Of a DNA stretch of 64,000 bases, positions 21,767 to 32,653 are shown one piece after another (positions within the stretch are counted from its first letter, which is position 1; each line of letters opens with the position of its first letter). Where the stretch lies: positions 411,380,044 through 411,444,043 of the forward strand of contig NC_080671.1 of assembly GCF_030247195.1 (NCBI RefSeq), in the 5' to 3' direction. Under the pieces are notes generated by a model. The model had not been told where the DNA came from and did no database searches. It saw only the letters and a list, made by a program, of their open reading frames with translations. The position numbers and the translations under genes are program-made. The stretch comes from Topomyia yanbarensis (taxonomy: Eukaryota > Arthropoda > Insecta > Diptera > Culicidae).

Positions 21767-24424
21767 ATGCCCAATCAAGAGGAAGACATGTCCGTGTCGG
21801 AAGCATATCTTAAAGTAACTTTAATGTCCAAATGGTTAGGACTGCATCCATTGCTGATGCCTTCGGGGTACCACCGTCGGCTGGTGTATCAAGTGCTGAA
21901 CCTGCTGCTCCTTACACTATTAACAGCAGTTCATGGATACCTTTTGACCCGGTACTCACTGGACTCGGAAATTGTGCGACTCAACTCCGGTTCGGTGATA
22001 GTAGAAACATTGTTTATTATTTTCGATTTTTCACGGTACGTCACAATGATTGTAGTGTTCGGGTATACGTTCCTAGTTCTGAACAGAACGAATCGTTTGT
22101 TGGAACTGCTGGACGACGCCAGTCGAGCGATTCGAGTGTTATGTAAACATCCCGGTGTCAGTGTCGCTAGTAGTGCCAAATTCATCAAGTGTATGCAGGT
22201 GACATCACTCCTGGTACCGGCATCGTGCGGAACCCTGATTCGCTTGCTGCTACATTTCTGGGGAATTCAAGTGAACGTGGGAATAATGTTTCGGCTGCAG
22301 GCCCGTAGCCAGGATTTTGTTTCGGGAGGGGCTTGAAAATTATTGCATAAATGTATAAATTCTGATGACTTGAGATAGTCACAGTAAACTGAATGTAATT
22401 ATGAAATGTTCTTAGTGAAAACAATTCCATAACTAAGACAATAGACACTAAAAACCCTAAAAATATGTTGTCTGTTACAAGAAAAGCTATAGTGCATCGA
22501 CGAATTAAATTTGATTATTATTAGTTTATAAGTTAGAAATTTCTCTCAAGATTCATCAAGAGATCAAAGTATTTAGGGCTGATTGAAAATGCTACGCATT
22601 CTAGACTACACGTTTACAAGGTGTAGAAGACGCTAAATTGGAATGAGTACAAAAATATCCAAAAACCCGCCTAACGAAACTTTACACGCATTTGCTAAAC
22701 AGGAGAACGAAACCAACGTCAAGGTTGTCTCCATGGATAGGAATATATCAGTGTGAAATCCAAGTTTATCGTTGCAAAGAATGTCCGAACAAAGTGAACT
22801 TCAACTCCTATTTTCATGATCAGGCTACTATTACTAGATCTGTGACTTCATCCGAAGTATGCGTAATTATAATCCTGAGAAAAAACACATATTTTTTCAT
22901 TTGACTCTCGTGGGGAATGGGTTAAACGCTATCTTCGACAATATTATCAGGCAACTGAGAATAACTATCTATTTATTTATTTAAGTAGATTCTTTTTAGA
23001 TACTTTCATATCATTGGACTTACGAATTAAAAATATCGTAGACTGATTTTCCTAGATCCCTGAAACTGTAGTAAAAGTCAAAACGTAAAGTGAGTGCAAA
23101 AAACTACTGATTCCACTACAATGCAAGAATAAGTTCATTAGCTCATTGACGTTCAGAATTTTGCAAAACCGTTGGAACTTGAGAAGATTACCTAGATTAA
23201 GTAAATATTATATTTGAACATTTGAAGGTATTATTTCGGATTTCATGGGTTTTTGGACAATGTAAAATATATATTTCAATGATTTAATCTACTAATGAAA
23301 ACTACCCAGAATTTAATCTACTGAGCGAAACTGCTCAGAACTTGTTCACTAATCGAAAGAAAATTACTTAGCACTGATTCTGATGCGTTTACGTAAAATT
23401 AGGTAAATATATCACCACCAAAATAACTAGAAACTATAAACACAAGCGAGCTTAATAATTTCAGCATCACTTGCTTCCGACACATGGAAGAGAACACATC
23501 GCACTTACATCTAATTTTCAAAAGAGGCTTTCTTTTAGAGTTGTCTGTTTTCAAATCACAGCAAATTATCCGTTTCCTGTGAAACTTTATGTCAATTCGT
23601 CAATTTTGACTTTATGTTTGCGAATGTCTGATTTGTTCCTTGCTTCTCGCTCTCAATAATTATCCTTCCGAATGGATTCCATTTCTCCCAAATATGACAT
23701 TAATCTGCGAGTAAGCGATATCCGATCTTGTAGCGGAACATTGATGTTCTCATCGTCCATATATAGGAGGATCTTAATTATAGCATTGTCACTTTCAACC
23801 ATGTGTTTTAAGTTGTTCGAAATGAATGGTTTCATCTGGGCTAATTTGTTGAGCGCTAAATGCCTGACATGGTAGAACTCGCTTCCGAAAGTCCAACCTC
23901 CATTTACACCTTCAGGAAATGTTCCACATTATGAATACTCGGTCCTAAGCGAATCATCAATAATTTTATAATCACCGTATTTGGCTGGAGCACCACTTCT
24001 TGCTTCCTGACAGATTACTACAGCAACAATTATAGTAACAGTTTCTTTTATTCTTTAGGCAAGACACACAATATAAAAGTTACTATTTTTGTCGTTCGCG
24101 TCGCACTGGCTCGAGCAAAAGCATAAAGTGACTGAATTTCGTGACCATTGCCTTTGGTGGTTAGAAATAGCCTTCTTCAACTTTTTCTCAAAGATTTGTT
24201 CAAACCAAATGAGCAACAAATTTTGTTAAACATCGCCGGTTTTTGAAATTCATTTTTGAAAAATTTCGGGAGGGGCTTTAGCCCCCTAGCCCCCCCTCTG
24301 GCTACGTGCCTGTTCGGCTGAACAAGTTCCTGTGTCTAGCAATGTATGTGCAGCTGTGGTTACAACCGTTGCTGTTGCTGCTAGTGCTTCGAAGAAGCTT
24401 CAGAGCGCTAAATCTGATCGTGAG
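21767..24424 (+). pseudogene. Gustatory receptor N-terminal unit 4, split by a transposon
   Basis: Receptor sequence runs 21767-22297 (177 codons; MPNQEEDM start, KWLGLHPLLM, several hydrophobic segments, ending GIMFRL). It resumes at 24321-24424 (NKFLCLAMYVQLWLQPLLLL..., ending ALNLIVR at a phase-2 donor CGTGAG|GTGATT). The 2015-bp element at 22298-24312 plus its 8-bp duplication lies between. Outside the insertion the frame is clean and the phase agrees exactly with the other four units, so the insertion is likely the first and perhaps only lesion. It is most similar to exon 1 (5995-6635). As assembled, translation would run into transposon sequence and stop at 22334-22336. An alternative start at ATG 21788 is possible; the frame is also open to 21716. 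Confidence 0.85.
22298..24312. mobile_element. hAT-type non-autonomous element inserted in receptor exon
   Basis: TIRs CAGGCCCGTAGCCAG (left) and CTGGCTACGTGCCTG (right) match as inverted repeats at 14 of 15 positions. The flanks are the 8-bp duplication TTCGGCTG at 22290-22297 and 24313-24320. Subterminal G-rich/C-rich blocks (GGGAGGGGCTT left; GGGAGGGGCTTTAGCCCCCT right) are present. No transposase frame is seen in its 2015 bp. Related ends (CAGTGGCGTAGCCAG and CTGGCTACGCCACTG) occur at 45177 and 53268. Confidence 0.9.
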
Positions 24425-27400
24425 GTGATTTGTTTTACATTATGGTTCCAATTTTGGCAACAAGATTTAGGTCTCATCAGCAAACAGAACCTCTTCACCT
24501 ACGGGACATTGTATGGTAGAAGTCGTTTAGTGTGTTCACAAGTAGTGTTTCCAATTTTGGACTTAGCGTCAGCCCGGTGCATTTGTCAAGTGCCGTGGTT
24601 CTGAAGAGACGAAGTCGAAACGCAAGCACCTGGACTAATTAAAAAAATAATACTCAACAAATAGGTTAAATAGGATGATGTGATACACTTATTTCGTTGT
24701 ACAGTGAAGTTTTCTAACATCTTTTATTTGAGCAATGATTGTATCCTCTATTAAATTTCTACACTATAATATTTTTTAAGCTTTATTTTTGTCGATTTTT
24801 CAAAAAGATATAAAATTTTCCAAAAAAAAGTTCGATATTATCCTACACCGTTAAAATCGTTGTAAAACATTTTTTTTCGAGAGTCGTCTTACCGTAGCTG
24901 TAGGGCTAGTGCCTCGGAAGGGCTCACCGTCAGAATCACTCACTAGAATTGCAGACGAGACGGGAAATGTCACCCACTAAAACAAGGCCAATTGCAGCGG
25001 GTCGTGATTCTGATCGTGATATTCAATGTACAGTTCAGATATGTGCGGGCGCATGGATTTCACGATCGCATGTATCATCGCGAAGGGCTCGAGCGTTTGT
25101 AAGTTAATGTGTTCGTTCGTGTGGTTGTTTGTATGTCGCGTGTGCTAGCGTATTCGTAGCTTCGCGTGTGTAAATTCGATTTTAAACTGCGTGTTCATTC
25201 GTATATTTGAGTGTGTTCTTAGATAATCGCGCTCGGACCGTGAATCTGATTCTTAATTTCGGTGTGCGGCTCAGATTCAAAAAGAGAGTGAGTTCTTCCA
25301 TATCACTAGAACTCCCGGTCATGTTGCCGTGGAACGTGTTGTCCAGTAAATATGAGCGTCATTTTTTTTGGTTCAGCTGAAGGCATGGACCTAGGCTGGT
25401 AAGACCGAGGATAGAAATTTCCGAACGTGACCGCTGCATTATCGCGCGAACATGGGCGTTTGTAGGTTCCCGCTTGAGGCCGTGTTTATAAGTTTACTAG
25501 TGCCAAAACCTTCACCCAAACACTGGGGTGTTTTCACGTTTGCGAGACCGCTGGCCTTGGTGTGCATGGATGATCGCGAAGTTCTTAAGCGTTTGTATGT
25601 CAACGTGCTGAATGTTAGAAAAGAGTGAAATTTCCCATCCCACTAAAATTTCCGGCCATGTCGCCATGGGACGGGTTGTCTAGTAAATGTGAGCGTCGTT
25701 TTTGAGTCCAATTGAAGGCATGAGGCTAGGCTGCTAAGATCGAAGTTAGAGACTTCCGGACGTGACCGATTCATGATCGCGCGAACCGTGTATTAATGCT
25801 TGAGAGCGTGTTTGTAAATTCATAGGTGCTAAAACGGTCACTTAATTACCGTGCTGTTTGAATGTTGGCGAGATCGCGGGCGTAAGTATGTGCTGATGAT
25901 TGCAATTGTATGTGAGCAGGTTGGTGTTATCGTGAAGGCCACGAACGTTTATACGTTTGAAATGGGAGAGATTATGAGTGTATATGAGATAATATGCAAA
26001 TAATTATGTTAGTAAGTGTTAGTATGAATCTAATTTAAAATATAGTAATAAAAGGGACCATAATATGCCGAATAAAGGAAAAAAGACGCAAAGAGATTAA
26101 TTAAAAGTGTATAAAGTGACCGATATTATTGTTGCTATCCATGAGTAGTGGAAAAGCAAATTATTAGAAGTAGAGTGAAGATTTATCAGCCCCCAATTTT
26201 CTCAGCTTTTCGACCCGATTTCGTTAGCCAGGCAGAGTCATGAGTTATGTCTACGAAATAATGTTGAATATTTTAATAGCTTCGGTTTATTAAAGGAAAT
26301 AAATAAATAGGTGTTGTCGTTGCCCCCATTTTGTTAACCAAAAATACACCAAACGGGCTGATAAAAACTGGTCTTCGGTGTACTACGAAAACAGAATAAT
26401 GAAGTAGAAAAAAAGCACACATGAAACATGCAATGAAACTACTTGAACTCGTTTAAATGCCAGCAAATGATATTGATTTACTGTGGACAATGATTGTATT
26501 CAGCTTGAATTTTATTATGCTATGCTGACCGGGAATGAATGATTCACGTGCGTCAGTAAATTAATTATACCTTAATTTATCCAATCCGATTTTCTCGAAT
26601 GAATCGAATCGAATTCTCAAGTTGAACACCGGAAGGATCACCTACTATTCTATCATATACGCCAGTTCTGCATCGATTCTCTGATCAAGCTGTCACAAAT
26701 ACTCAGACGAACACATCCACAGATAGACATACGACTAGCACCTAACAATTGTACACTAATATTAAAAACTACAATTATTACAAAACGGCCACAAATAGGC
26801 TTTATATTTCTTTTATTAGCGTGTGCACGAAGACAAAGTCGACCGAACAATCGACACACAACAACCCCCACTGCAAACCGAGTCAACCAACACTGCCATC
26901 AAACTGTGGAACAATGTTTGCAAACACGGCCCACAGCAAAAGCCAATCCACGCCAACCCGCCAGTCGGCTACGCCAGCGTGAACAAGCTAATAATTGATC
27001 GTTAGGTTGGGCTGGTGCAGAGTATGGAAAATCACAAAAAATTGAAAAAAGGCCCAGAATCCCTCTCGGTCTCCTCGGTGCACCACTATCGAGGTGTAAT
27101 GCAACAACCATCTTAAAGCAGTTGTCTGTCAGAGATTTTTTAGCACTGATGCATGAAATATGCTTCATGATGTTTGCAATACCGTTAAACCCTAGGGGAG
27201 AGCGTGAAAATCGTTGCGAAAATTATTTGAGTTAAAAATAAATTAGAGCACATTCGTAGAATTTACAGGGTGGATTGTGAATTTTTGTGACATATTGTGG
27301 AGGGATAGCAAGCCAGAACGTGGCCTAACATGCTTTTACCGAAAAAAAAACAAATGTTTAAAAATAGTTTATGACATATCAAGGCAAAGGGATAAAGAAA

Positions 27401-27579
27401 TGTTTGTCATGGGGGGATCGAGCAGGAGACACTGTTGGGGAGCACTGTGTGGAATAATTTATGAATGGCTCCTTAGGCGAAAAATCCTATTCCTTCCGCG
27501 ATCTACGTTGGGTTTTGGAGTTCAAATCCAATAACCTGTTTGAATCCATCTAGTGGTTTAATTGCACCTTTGAGCCATT
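24425..27579. other. Gene-free DNA with tandem repeat
   Basis: Apart from the approximately 336-bp tandem repeat at 24900-25970 (separate entry) I see no structure. Frames at 26653-27005 and 27277-27534 show no domain. AATCCATCTAGTGG at 27545 resembles the left edge of the repeat at 9665. Confidence 0.4.
24900..25970. repeat. Diverged tandem repeat, unit about 336 bp
   Basis: Two full units, 25283-25620 and 25621-25970, share in order: GAGTG..., CACTA-AA-T-CCGG-CATGT, CCAGTAAATATGAGCGTC (TAGTAAATGTGAGCGTC in unit 2), GAAGGCATG-A-CTAGGCTG, and TGACCG-T-CAT-ATCGCGCGAAC. A partial upstream unit (ATCATCGCGAAGGGCTCGAGCG) precedes them. No coding potential. Confidence 0.65.
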
Positions 27580-28088
27580 TAGCTCCCGGCTTAATCGAGA
27601 TCTACTCGGATATTATCCGGCAGTGAAACTACCCTACACCGACTGGGAGTTCACTCCAACTAATTGGAATCTACCCTACTATGAATTTGGCGGTGAATTT
27701 ATCCCGATACGGACGCCTGTTTTCGTTTGGTCCCCATTTCCCACCGGCGGTGAACATAGCCTACCTAACTGGCCAGCCAGTAGGTGCCAAGCATTTTCCA
27801 GCGATTCCGGGTGTTTTCGGGTCGGTGTAGTTTGTGGTTCACTGGCGCCCTAGCAATCTGCTACTGTCTGTTCGACGCGATCCTCGCCGGTGGATCTAGC
27901 TTACACACGAGCTTCCGCAAGGTGTCGAGGTCGGTCCAACGATTCCGATGGAGCCTGGTGTCCAGTTCGCTGGCGTCTCGATGCCCCGAAGCCGGTGCTG
28001 CGTCGCATACTACTCAACTAGTCCTCGACGATGGCTCTAGCCTACTCTAGTTAAGCAGCGAAATTTTTCTTGAACCCGATGTGTTGTT

Positions 28089-31000
28089 TCACGGCGATTT
28101 TAAGCGGCGCTGCTTTGTGGGGCTTTTCGCCGCTTCCTCTGCAGAGGGGAGAGTCAACACTACTCTGTTGACCGCATCCCAGATATGCTCATCGTGGCAC
28201 ATCTCTTCGATGATATTGTCAACTGTCACACCAGGCATACCTCTTTGAACTTCTTCGAAGCTAGAGCATTCGAAGACTACGTGTTCCGGTGTCTTTTGCA
28301 TGTTCACAGACACCGGGCAAAGGTGTGACGAAGCATGTCCAAACCGATGCAGGTACTTCCGGAAGCATTCGTGCCCGTACCAAAACAGCGTCAAATGGAA
28401 GTTCACCTCTTCATGCTTCCTACGCATCCAAACTGACACATTTAAGATGAGTCGGTGGGTCAATTCTCCTTTCTCAGCGTTGTCCTACTCTTGCTGCTAC
28501 TTAGCCAACGAGTCTGCTCGGACCAGTCGCCTTGCATTATGTACATTTCTCCCCTGATAGCAATCCACGCCCTCAGTCAGAGTGATGCAGATGGGAAGCA
28601 TACCGGCAATTACGTATACCACCTCCGACAATATCGTTCTGTACGCACTCGCGACACGAACAGCCATTAAGCGAAACGTGCTTGTCAACTTCGTCCAGTT
28701 CCGCTTTGAGTTCAGCGCAGCAGCCCAGGCCGGTACTCGATACCTCAGTATTGAGGATGAAACACCCGCCAAGAGACGTCTCGAGCTCCCTTTTGCTCCT
28801 CCGTGATTCGGCATGATCCTTGCCAATGCGTTAGATATCCTCGCGGCCTTCTCACATACATAGTCGACATGGCTGTTGTAATTCAAACCGATCGTCGACC
28901 ATCACACCCAGGTGCTTCAGAGCACGCATCAATGGGATGGATTGTCCTCCGACGCTGATATCGACACGCTGGATTTTTTTATGGTCGCTGACCAGCACTA
29001 CCTCCATCTTGTGGTGAGCCAGTTGCAACCTGACGTCAACCATCCAGGTTTCCACAATACCTTTTGTCTCTACCGTCAACATCTCCACCTCCACCGATTG
29101 TCTCTACCGTCAACATCTCCACCTCCTCAAGGATCTCGCCGGCGATGGTCAGCCCAACGTCATCCGCAAAGCCAATTGCAACCTGACGTCAACCATCCAG
29201 GTTTCCACAATACCTATTGTCTCTACCGTCAACATCTCCACCTCCTCAAGGATCTCGCCGGTTATGGTCAGCCCAACGTCATCCGCAAATCCAACGATCT
29301 CAACTTCCCTGGGCAGTTCCTGTGTCAACACTCCGTTGTACATTATATTCCAGAGCGTTGGGCCGAGTATGGAGCCCTAAGGTTCTCCCACCGTGGCCCT
29401 AATCGACCTCTACCCCATGTTCGTTTCGTAGACCAGTATTCGGAAACTTTTCAAAACCTTACGCAGATAGTCCGGAACCCGCATTCTGTGCAGCGCTGCG
29501 ACGATAGCCGCCCAGCTAGCACTGTTGAACGCATTCCTTACCGCGGCGCAGTAGCGATCATCCCTTCTCTTTTGCCCTTTCCGGAACCCGAGCCGCCTCT
29601 GCGATAGTCCGTTCTCACTTTCAGCGTAGGTCGTCAGCCTGTTGAGGATAACCCTTTCCAGAAGCTTACCAAGGATATCCAGCCATGGTCCAGGCATTTC
29701 TGTAGGACTATCCTAAGCATGTCCGGAAACGCCAGAATCGCAGTCGGGGATACCATCCGGTTCCATCACCTTCAATCCTTTTGCTACTGTAAGAAGTTCG
29801 TTGTTAGTGACTCGATTGACATCAGAATTTCCACCATCTGCCTCAACGTACGGCGTGGGCAGCCATACGGTTGGGTCGTGCTTCGCGTGCTTGGCCCTCC
29901 ACTATAATTTTCAGTTTGTCAGCGCACATTTCAGCTAGTGTCGTTGGACCCTTGATCTTGGCCATCTCGACACGTTAAATATGGCCCCAGCGGTTAGCGT
30001 CTACTTCTCTGCACAACTCCTTATAGCAGGTGGCCTTACTCAGCACTACCCCACGTTTAAAAACAGCCCTAGCAGCCCGGAATGTCACTTTACACTTGTC
30101 TGACTAGATCTTGTTCTATGAACGCGTCTTCTGGATTTTAGGCAGGCAGCATGGAGGATGCTGAGTCTTTCGTTCCACCAATACGCCTGACATCGGAAAT
30201 TCCTCGGCCTTGTTACTTCACACGCCCTCGCTAATGTTTCCGACAGCTCATCGGGATTTAGAATTGGAGTAAAACTGCGACGAAATGCTTCCACAAAAAG
30301 GTCAAAAGGTCCTTGTCGAGTCCGCTCGTCAGTCTCAATCGTCGCGTTATAATGCAACTCCGCCGACCAATGGTGTAGTGGATCGCCTGGTTGTCGCTCA
30401 CTGACTTGTCAATTCATGTTACCTATCAGCGAAGGACTGTAGAATGTTATGTCGATGATAGATTCCCGCCCGTCTTTACGGAATATGCTAGTGGAACCTT
30501 TGTTGCACATCTTTCATCCAGGCTCGCCAGGGCTTCCAATAGGCTGTAACTTCTTGCGTTGGTCAGTCTGCTTCCCTACTCCACGATTGAAGCGTTAAAT
30601 TCTCCTTTTATAACAACCGGTGTTCGCCCGACTAACGAGTCGTTTAGTGCGTCCAGCATTCGATTGTACTACTCTGGTGTCCATTTTGGGGGGCATAGCA
30701 GCTACAGACGAATGCGCCGTAGATCCTGGCGATCACGAAGCCTTCGTATATGCTATCCACCAGCTCTTGAACAGGGAAACCGCTCCTCAATTGGATTGTC
30801 GCCAGCCCTGTATTATCCACTACCCAGTAACCGTTATCAAGAGGAACACGATACGGTTCTACAATAATTGCAATGTCGTACTTCGTTTCTGTTGTTGACC
30901 TCCACAACAGTTGCTGTGCAATGTCGCAATGATCGAGATTAAGCTGGGTTAACTCCATCATCATTGGCCTGTCTTTGCCTTTTTGTACTCTGAGCATAAG
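28089..31000 (-). pseudogene. R1-type ORF2 (endonuclease-RT) pseudogene, copy A
   Basis: Starts near 30960 with LTQLNLDHCDIAQQLL, the usual R1 endonuclease opening, and EGFVIARIYGAFVCSCYAPQ follows. The RT part is seen as LLERVILNRL and ENGLSQRRLGFRKG (29697-29410), the catalytic box GFADDVGLTI (about 29310) and ALKHLGVMVDD. Then come the R1-typical IMPNHGGAKGSSRRLLAGV and VASAYRTILSEVVYVIAGMLPI (28880-28600), and finally HLTLFWYGHECFRKYLHRFG with a zinc-like cysteine region. The frame is broken many times and the RT region has an internal tandem duplication. No RNase H is seen, as usual for R1. Confidence 0.75.
29021..29295. repeat. Tandem duplication inside the R1 RT region
   Basis: The block AGTTGCAACCTGACGTCAAC (29021) recurs as AATTGCAACCTGACGTCAAC (about 29174) at an offset of 153 bp. 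Both copies continue through CTACCGTCAACATCTCCACC and CAGCCCAACGTCATCCGCAAA. Inside the first copy a 34-bp piece (TTGTCTCTACCGTCAACATC...) is itself repeated. It post-dates insertion or arose during reverse transcription. Confidence 0.8.
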
Positions 31001-31049
31001 AAGCCTCCCGTCATGTTGCCCTTTTCGCCTTTCTTTGTGCACTTCGATT

Positions 31050-32330
31050 GCTTCGTGCAGTCTCTAGCAATGTGCCTCTTCTCCCCACATTTTCTGCACC
31101 GATCAGATCTGTCGCACTTTCAAAGTTGCTTGCCTGATGGGCAAAACCTCTCCGTTTGTTTAGTGGCTCTAGGGATCAATCGACCATTCGACTTTAATAT
31201 TACCGGTCGACATAAGCTGATTGGCTGCGGCAGGTGATAACCGTATAGCTGCTATCTGTGGGCCACTATACGCCTTCCTCAACCTAATTGACATCTGTTC
31301 TATCTTTGAGGTTACCTTGCTCTATTAGCGCGCTTCTCAATTCGCTTCCCGTTGTCATCTCATCCGAATTCCTGGACTCGACCACTGTTTCCTGAACTAT
31401 AGCTCTCACGTTCGCTTCTGCTCCAACCGCTTCTGCTACGAGTTCACGATAGGTCGAGCTCCTGATCAATGGATCATTCTTCAGCTCGATCAGCATTTCG
31501 CTCAGCTTCTTCAGTTTGGGATCCTCTCTCACCCTTTTGATGAGCGCAGCGTACGTCACTCCGCCGTTTGCTTCGACGACTAGACTTATACCTCTCCTGG
31601 TGCCGTCGAAGGTCCCCTTTTTCTTCTTTACATCTTTTTCTTTCTGTTTGTTCCTTCTATCTTCTACGGTTTCTGCGGTTTGCCATTCACTCATCGTTTC
31701 GCTGTCTTTCACCGACGTTCTTGGGCTTCTTCGGTTCCTCCTCCTCTCGTGGTGTTTCCCTTACTCTTTTCACAGAACGAGAATACCAGTCACCCTTCAG
31801 CGTCTTATAGGCTTCTGCTTTCGCTATCTCCTTGGTGTTCAGCGTTTTTTCAGCATTTTCAGTTCGCTCTAGTAACGCCATCTGTTTGCATTCGCATGCA
31901 GCGCATTTGATGGTAATCACTAGATCCTTGATCTGTCAGTGCACGTCACCCTTTGTTTTCCACGAATTCGTAGAGTTCTTCGATTGTTGCCCCTTCGATT
32001 TTTGCCGTCACTTTAGGTAACCCAAACTGCTGGTCTTCTTGGGTAATGCTTGATTTCTGCGTGCGCACCAGAAACCCTAGCTTTCCTTGGCGTCCAGTTG
32101 GTTTGTCGCCGCTCGTGCTCGGTAATGCCTCTCTAGGCTGCTCTCACTGCTGCTGTTGTTACGGTTGCACTTGCTGTTGCACTTGTTTGTTATGCTGGGT
32201 CGGCAACCTCACTAGCCCACCTTTGGCGAACGGGTTCACCACACTTGCTCCGTTAGAATTTTTTTTTTATTTTGGTTGTTTTTGTCTTTTTCCATGCTTT
32301 TTGGGTCGCAACCAAAGTCCTTATATAGGA
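31050..32330 (-). pseudogene. R1-type ORF1 (gag-like) pseudogene, copy A
   Basis: Minus-strand blocks: an NPFAKGGLVRLPTQ segment near 32230 shared with copy B; a basic-acidic region; the 142-codon frame 31712-31284, with VTYAALIKRVREDPKLKKLS and the helical region typical of R1 ORF1; then a CCHC knuckle (CRKCGEKRHIARDC) near 31100. Stops and frameshifts separate these blocks. ORF1 would form RNA-binding particles with the element transcript. Confidence 0.65.
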
Positions 32331-32653
32331 AGGTCCTAGCATGCGTCATAACGAAAACTGCTTCTATGCTCGTATGTGAGACAGTTTCTAAGGGCGAATG
32401 GTAGCGTCTACGTCATCAATACCACGTTTTATATACTGTCTCTGTTCACTACCACCAACAGTTTTGACGAATGCTAGGACCTTGTTTAGAGCGACTTTGG
32501 GTCCCAACTACAAGCCGCTATTCACGCCCGTAATAAGTAGTCGCCTCATATAAGCCCAAGGTTACCTTTGCAAGCCGTGAGGTCGCATGCAAGGGTTGAA
32601 GCGATCCTTCATGGGGTACCGCGTTCAGAGCCTGATCGGCGCTAGTTTCCAAT

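Larger units (their letters stand above)
28089..32650 (-). mobile_element. R1-clade non-LTR retrotransposon copy A, decayed, near full length
   Basis: On the minus strand the order is 5' leader (about 32650-32340), ORF1 (about 32330-31050), then ORF2 (about 31000-28089). The 3' UTR probably continues to about 27590. The leader matches the leader of copy B (ATGCAAGGGTTGA...TCCTTCATGGGG...TTCAGAGCC-GATCGGCG at 32590-32640 and 34927-34985). R1 clade is assigned from the ORF2 motifs given separately. Not in 28S rDNA, as expected for dispersed mosquito R1-like families. Confidence 0.75.

Noticed and set aside
26620..26650. CCGGAAGGATCACC near 26630 recalls the 3' end of 18S rRNA
   Set aside because: Only a dozen bases match, and neither the conserved preceding helix nor ITS/5.8S sequence follows.
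26653..27005. Small frames rich in Thr/Ser/Asn and Cys
   Set aside because: Overlapping frames on both strands have no domain, and there is no sign of a signal peptide or splice structure.
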